Source of the DNA: Lateolabrax maculatus
Lineage: Eukaryota; Chordata; Actinopteri; Acropomatiformes; Lateolabracidae
Length of the DNA stretch: 64,000 nucleotides
NCBI GenBank assembly: GCA_031216445.1
Contig: CM062211.1
Location: 17,444,001-17,508,000, forward strand
Direction of reading: 5' to 3'
Every line of letters begins with the position of its first letter. The first letter of the stretch is position 1. The position numbers were made by a program, and so were the translations under genes. The notes beneath the pieces are model-generated. The model had not been told where the DNA came from. It ran no database searches and saw nothing but the letters and a program-made list of their open reading frames with translations. Shown one piece after another: positions 60,891 to 64,000 of this stretch.

Positions 60891-61199
60891 CTGTCGTTGC
60901 TGAGCACCAGAAGCCGCTAAACAAAGGAGAAGCGACAAGGAGCACAAACACTCGATGGAGTTAGATATCTTTTTTTTCTAAATTTGAACACACCGCTGAA
61001 GCCTGAATTTGTGGCTTTGCGGGTGAGCGACGGCAGCGCACCGTGCAGCTTCTGATCGCAGGTCTCGATAATGCATTTCTGCTGCTGGAAGTCCAACAAA
61101 CAAAAAAAAGGTGTTGCATCATTAAGAATTTAAAAGGAGGACATGATGAAGGAAACTCTGGGTGCAGATATGAAAGAAAGATGAGACCTCACTGCTGTA

Positions 61200-61290
61200 A
61201 CACAATTAGGCAACATGATATGCATATTAGCACAATTAGTTGATTAATGCAGCTCTGTGGAATTTGATTAACTTTAAATGCAATAAGGAG
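61200..61290. promoter_or_regulatory. Candidate enhancer block with TGCATATTA and ATTAG/ATTAA cores
   Basis: CACAATTAGG, GATATGCATATTAGC, CACAATTAGTTGATTAATGC and TTTGATTAACTTTAAATGC occur within 90 bases. That is a dense run of homeodomain and POU-like cores with the phrase CACAATTAG repeated. A regulatory role is inferred only from this density. Confidence 0.4.
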
Positions 61291-61519
61291 TTGGTGCAAG
61301 GGACAAACGTGTGTGCATGCATGTGTTAAAGAGAGAGTTCCCAGATCAGCAGCGGGGTGCGCCCTCTGCATTCACCACCCCTGCTATCTCATGTGCCCTA
61401 TCAGTCTAAACACACACATGTATGAACGCACACTCGTGTTACGGGGGGGGGGGAGCGCAAAGGACGGGTGTTGGAAATCCGTCCGTGCCTCTCACAGTGC
61501 ACGCCACATATCTGAAGAG

Positions 61520-61580
61520 CAGTTCAGTTATTCCATAATGAGAAACAGCATGCATATTAATTCCATCTGATTACATCCAG
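61520..61580. promoter_or_regulatory. Second block with TGCATATTA
   Basis: Contains CAGTTATTCCATAATGAG and CATGCATATTAATTCC. The nonamer TGCATATTA recurs from 61,221 at 61,551. Non-repetitive and followed by a CA microsatellite. Confidence 0.3.
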
Positions 61581-61584
61581 CTAC

Positions 61585-61605
61585 CACACACACACACACA
61601 CACAC
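61585..61605. repeat. (CA)n microsatellite
   Basis: About ten CA units. Confidence 0.85.
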
Positions 61606-62002
61606 GGCAAAGACGAGGTGTGTTCTGTATTCAATTAGGGAGGGGGGAGAGAGAGGGGAGAGCGCCCTTTTATTCTCCCACCGCCTTGTTAAATCATGGC
61701 TGGGATATTCAGGAAGAGGAAGTTAAAGATGGAAGTGTGTTTTTAGAACTAGAGGTTTGGCTGTGAAAAACAGGAGTCCTTGCGTCCGAGCTCGAAAGAT
61801 TTAATTTAGAAAAAAATCCTCCATCCCTCCTTTGCTGCTCCCGTTTTCCAGCCTCCGTGTCCTCGGGGGTCCGTTTTCGCCGTCGTCCAATCATCTAAAT
61901 CCTTTCAGCCGCGCAGGTTTGCCGTCCTGCGGCTCAAGTGCACTCCAGGGCGGGAAAAAAAAGGGAAGGGAAGAGCGAGGAGGTTGCCAGCGAAAGGGGG
62001 CT

Positions 62003-62015
62003 TGACCTTTGACCC
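62003..62015 (-). promoter_or_regulatory. DR1 nuclear-receptor element
   Basis: TGACCT T TGACCC on + is GGGTCA A AGGTCA on the minus strand, a strong DR1 with one consensus-tolerated base. It is about 3.2 kb into the predicted intron. Confidence 0.5.
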
Positions 62016-62160
62016 CACAGTGTTGGTTTTAATTAATCCACTTAAAGAGTTTGTCCGCTTGCATCATGTGTCGCTTTATATCCCGCCGGACTGGGAGGAG
62101 AGGCACAAATCCATCTGCCTAATTACCAAGACCACTGTTTGAATCTTTAAATCCCCCCGG

Positions 62161-62183
62161 TGTGTGTGTATGTATGTGTGTGT

Positions 62184-62221
<38 letters not shown>
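62161..62221. repeat. (TG)n microsatellite
   Basis: TG run of about 28 units with one GTATGTATG break. Confidence 0.9.
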
Positions 62222-62223
<2 letters not shown>

Positions 62224-62567
62224 TGAGTGCGGCGCCAGAGTGTGTGTGGTTGCTTTATCTATAAGCCAGACCTTTTCTCCATTCAGGATTATGCTGGTTT
62301 TAACTCAAGGGTTAGAGGGAAAACATCCCGTGAAGGCAGTTACTCATATTTTCAGCACGCCGCCGCCGATGGCCAGTGTTTTATCTCTAAATTTGAGCAT
62401 TTCCACGCAGATAAATTGACAAGTTTCGAGTGTTTTTTAGTTTTTTTTCCCAGAATTTATTTCTTGTCGTGCTCCGAAAAACTATGTTAGTTGCCAATGG
62501 GCCGCTGAAGCCATTATGGAAACTGAGGCAGCTTTCAGTTCATCATTTCAGCATTGACGCTGTTTTA

Positions 62568-62577
62568 GTCACGTGAC
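62568..62577. promoter_or_regulatory. GTCACGTGAC palindromic E-box
   Basis: An exact 10-base palindrome centred on CACGTG, the preferred site of MITF/TFE and USF proteins. GTGACGTC, a partial CRE, overlaps its right side. Confidence 0.4.
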
Positions 62578-63477
62578 GTCCTGCCGAGCTGCTTCCAGAG
62601 GGTTTGATCTGGGTTCAGAGGAAAACACTGTAGGAGGTTTAGACTCAGCGGCGGCGGTGGCGCTTCTTCGGGCCCCTCAAGAGCAGAGCTTTGTTGCTCC
62701 AAGCGCATCAGAGGTCGACGTTGGGGCTGATTCGGTTTGAATGAGGGGAAAAGAGAGAGAAGCAGATAAAGAACACAGACTGTAAATGTACCTTCATATT
62801 TTGATTTGCAGAATAAAGCTTAGTCACCTTTGGGATGTTCAAAGAATTGTCTTAGGTTTTTGCTAAATGATGCACCCCCGACCGGAGCTTCTCTTCCAAC
62901 CATCACGTCACCTAAACGATGTGATACAGGGAAGACGCCGAGTGACAAGTTTAAATGATGAAGCGATGGCAGCGGGGGGGGGGGAGGGCCGGGCTGCCAC
63001 GGGGCGGACTGAAAATTCACTCCTCGCTTCCCACAGCTGTCAATCAAAGCTTTGTGGCGGCGCAGAACAATACGGCATTCAGCATCCAAGTGACGGAGGC
63101 GGACGGGGCGGGCAGAGGGAGACAGAGAGAGGGAGGGCTGAATTCCTCCGAACCCCCTGGAATCAGCGAGGGATAATTACATAGTTGGGGCGAGAGTGCG
63201 TCACAAGACACAAAAGAGACGGAGGGAAGATGACAGGGAGGGAAGGGGACTGGAAAAGCTGCAGAGGAGCAGGAAAGACCAGAAATTACAGGAGAAAGGA
63301 GGCAAATGAGAAAGAGAACAGAGCACCATGTAGGCGAGACTCCAGGTGTGTGTGTGTTGTTAAGCAGACAGTGTTTTATTTAAAGTTGGATATTGTGCAG
63401 TCTGGCACACCCCTGTTATGTTATAAGTTATATTTTTATTGTAGGGTTATCAATATGGGATTTACAGACTACTGAAA
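62578..63477. other. Gene-free stretch
   Basis: GC-richer than the window average, with G runs at about 62,976. No splice-flanked frame is convincing, although frames are open on both strands at 62.82-63.18 kb. It may be part of the intron of the predicted gene. Confidence 0.45.
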
Positions 63478-63640
63478 ACTACTGAATACATGTTCTTAAG
63501 TACTGTCCTTAAGTACATTTTTTGAAATACTTGTACTTCTACTGCACTACTTTTCAGAGACAAACTACTTTTTGCTCCACTACATTTATAAATAAATAGA
63601 TAAATAGATAGCTATGCATACACTATATGACATGATCTTA
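63478..63640 (+). repeat. Common teleost dispersed repeat ('aagtacttgtacttctact' family)
   Basis: Contains 'ttaagtactgtccttaagtacatttttt', 'aatacttgtacttctactgcactacttttcagagac' and 'tttttgctccactacattta', in the order of a very common fish repeat. It is followed by an ATAA/GATA simple repeat to about 63,612. Confidence 0.6.
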
Positions 63641-63680
63641 GGAAATGTAATGCATTTTTATAGATTAAAATACACAGCAT

Positions 63681-63895
63681 GGTAGGGCTGCGACTAACAA
63701 TTCCCTTCATTATCAGTTGATCTGCCAAATAATCTGTTATTAAATTAAATTAAATTAAATTAAAAAGTGAAAAATGCCCATTACGAGTTCCCAGAGCTCA
63801 AGGATTTTCAAATTGCTTGTTTTGTCCAGACTACAAGGTTGCAGTCAGCAGTCAAAATACATTCAGTTTAGTTCCATATTAGAAGAATTCCTTTC
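63681..63895 (+). repeat. Common teleost hAT-like repeat ('gggctgcgactaacaatt' family)
   Basis: Begins 'gggctgcgactaacaattcccttcattatcagttgatctgcc' and continues with 'aaaaatgcccattacgagttcccagagctcaagg', 'caaattgcttgttttgtccaga' and 'attcagttta'. This matches the order of an abundant fish non-autonomous repeat, which I recall as hAT-type. A (TTAAA)n run at 63,739-63,764 interrupts it. Confidence 0.65.
63739..63764. repeat. (TTAAA)n microsatellite
   Basis: Five TTAAA/TAAAT units inside the hAT-like repeat. Confidence 0.85.
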
Positions 63896-64000
63896 AGTCC
63901 CGTGATCGGTTTAGTCAGTAGATGACACCCTAAAACAATGTGAGGTGGTTGCTGTGTGAAAAAGCTCCTCTTTTTTTCCCCTGAAGGTTAACATTTTATT

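Noticed and set aside
1..64000. tRNA, rRNA or other structured RNA genes
   Set aside because: No cloverleaf-like or rRNA-like sequence was recognised by eye. A covariance-model scan would be needed to exclude small RNAs.

Overview
The window looks like nuclear DNA from a teleost fish, probably a percomorph. The evidence is very frequent long (CA)n/(TG)n microsatellites, an internally deleted Rex3-like (RTE-clade) LINE that ends in a tandem TCCA/TGGA tail, a second Rex3-like scrap, and several diverged fragments of repeat families that I recognise as common in spiny-rayed fish. There are no bacterial-style gene arrays. Almost every open frame is what chance, low-complexity DNA or a decayed transposon would give.

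Layout. Bases 1-58,400 are gene-poor intergenic or intronic DNA. They hold a 327-bp inverted-repeat (MITE-like) element (264-590), a 300-bp polypyrimidine tract (7,558-7,870), a teleost dispersed repeat (11,762-12,240), a Rex3-like scrap (16,027-16,175), and four pairs of short dispersed repeats found by comparing the window with itself (about 8.6/40.9 kb, 30.8/34.4 kb, 31.3/32.5 kb and 38.5/40.1 kb). A complex CA array with a duplicated 98-bp unit lies at 45.5-46.1 kb, directly beside the broken Rex3-like element (46,177-47,345). Between them are islands of balanced-composition, motif-rich sequence that look like conserved non-coding elements. I could not run an alignment to show this.

The only convincing protein-coding feature is at 58.4-59.2 kb: a CpG-rich promoter-like block, a GA-rich 5' leader, and a short first coding exon (58,710-58,762, + strand). 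That exon has an excellent Kozak context and a textbook splice donor, and reads MVSIISDLDPLKSWNVLR. I do not recognise the gene. It would run rightward out of the window, so 58,763-64,000 would be its first intron. That interval contains three DR1 nuclear-receptor half-site pairs within 2.6 kb and several enhancer-like blocks. A perfect DR1 also occurs far upstream at 26,016.

The best overall reading is the 5' regulatory domain plus first exon of a vertebrate gene, possibly a developmentally regulated one (inferred only from the enhancer-like landscape). I found no new enzymatic, defence or mobile system. The items most worth checking are the orphan first exon, the DR1 cluster, the Rex3-like deletion junction and the unnamed paired repeats.
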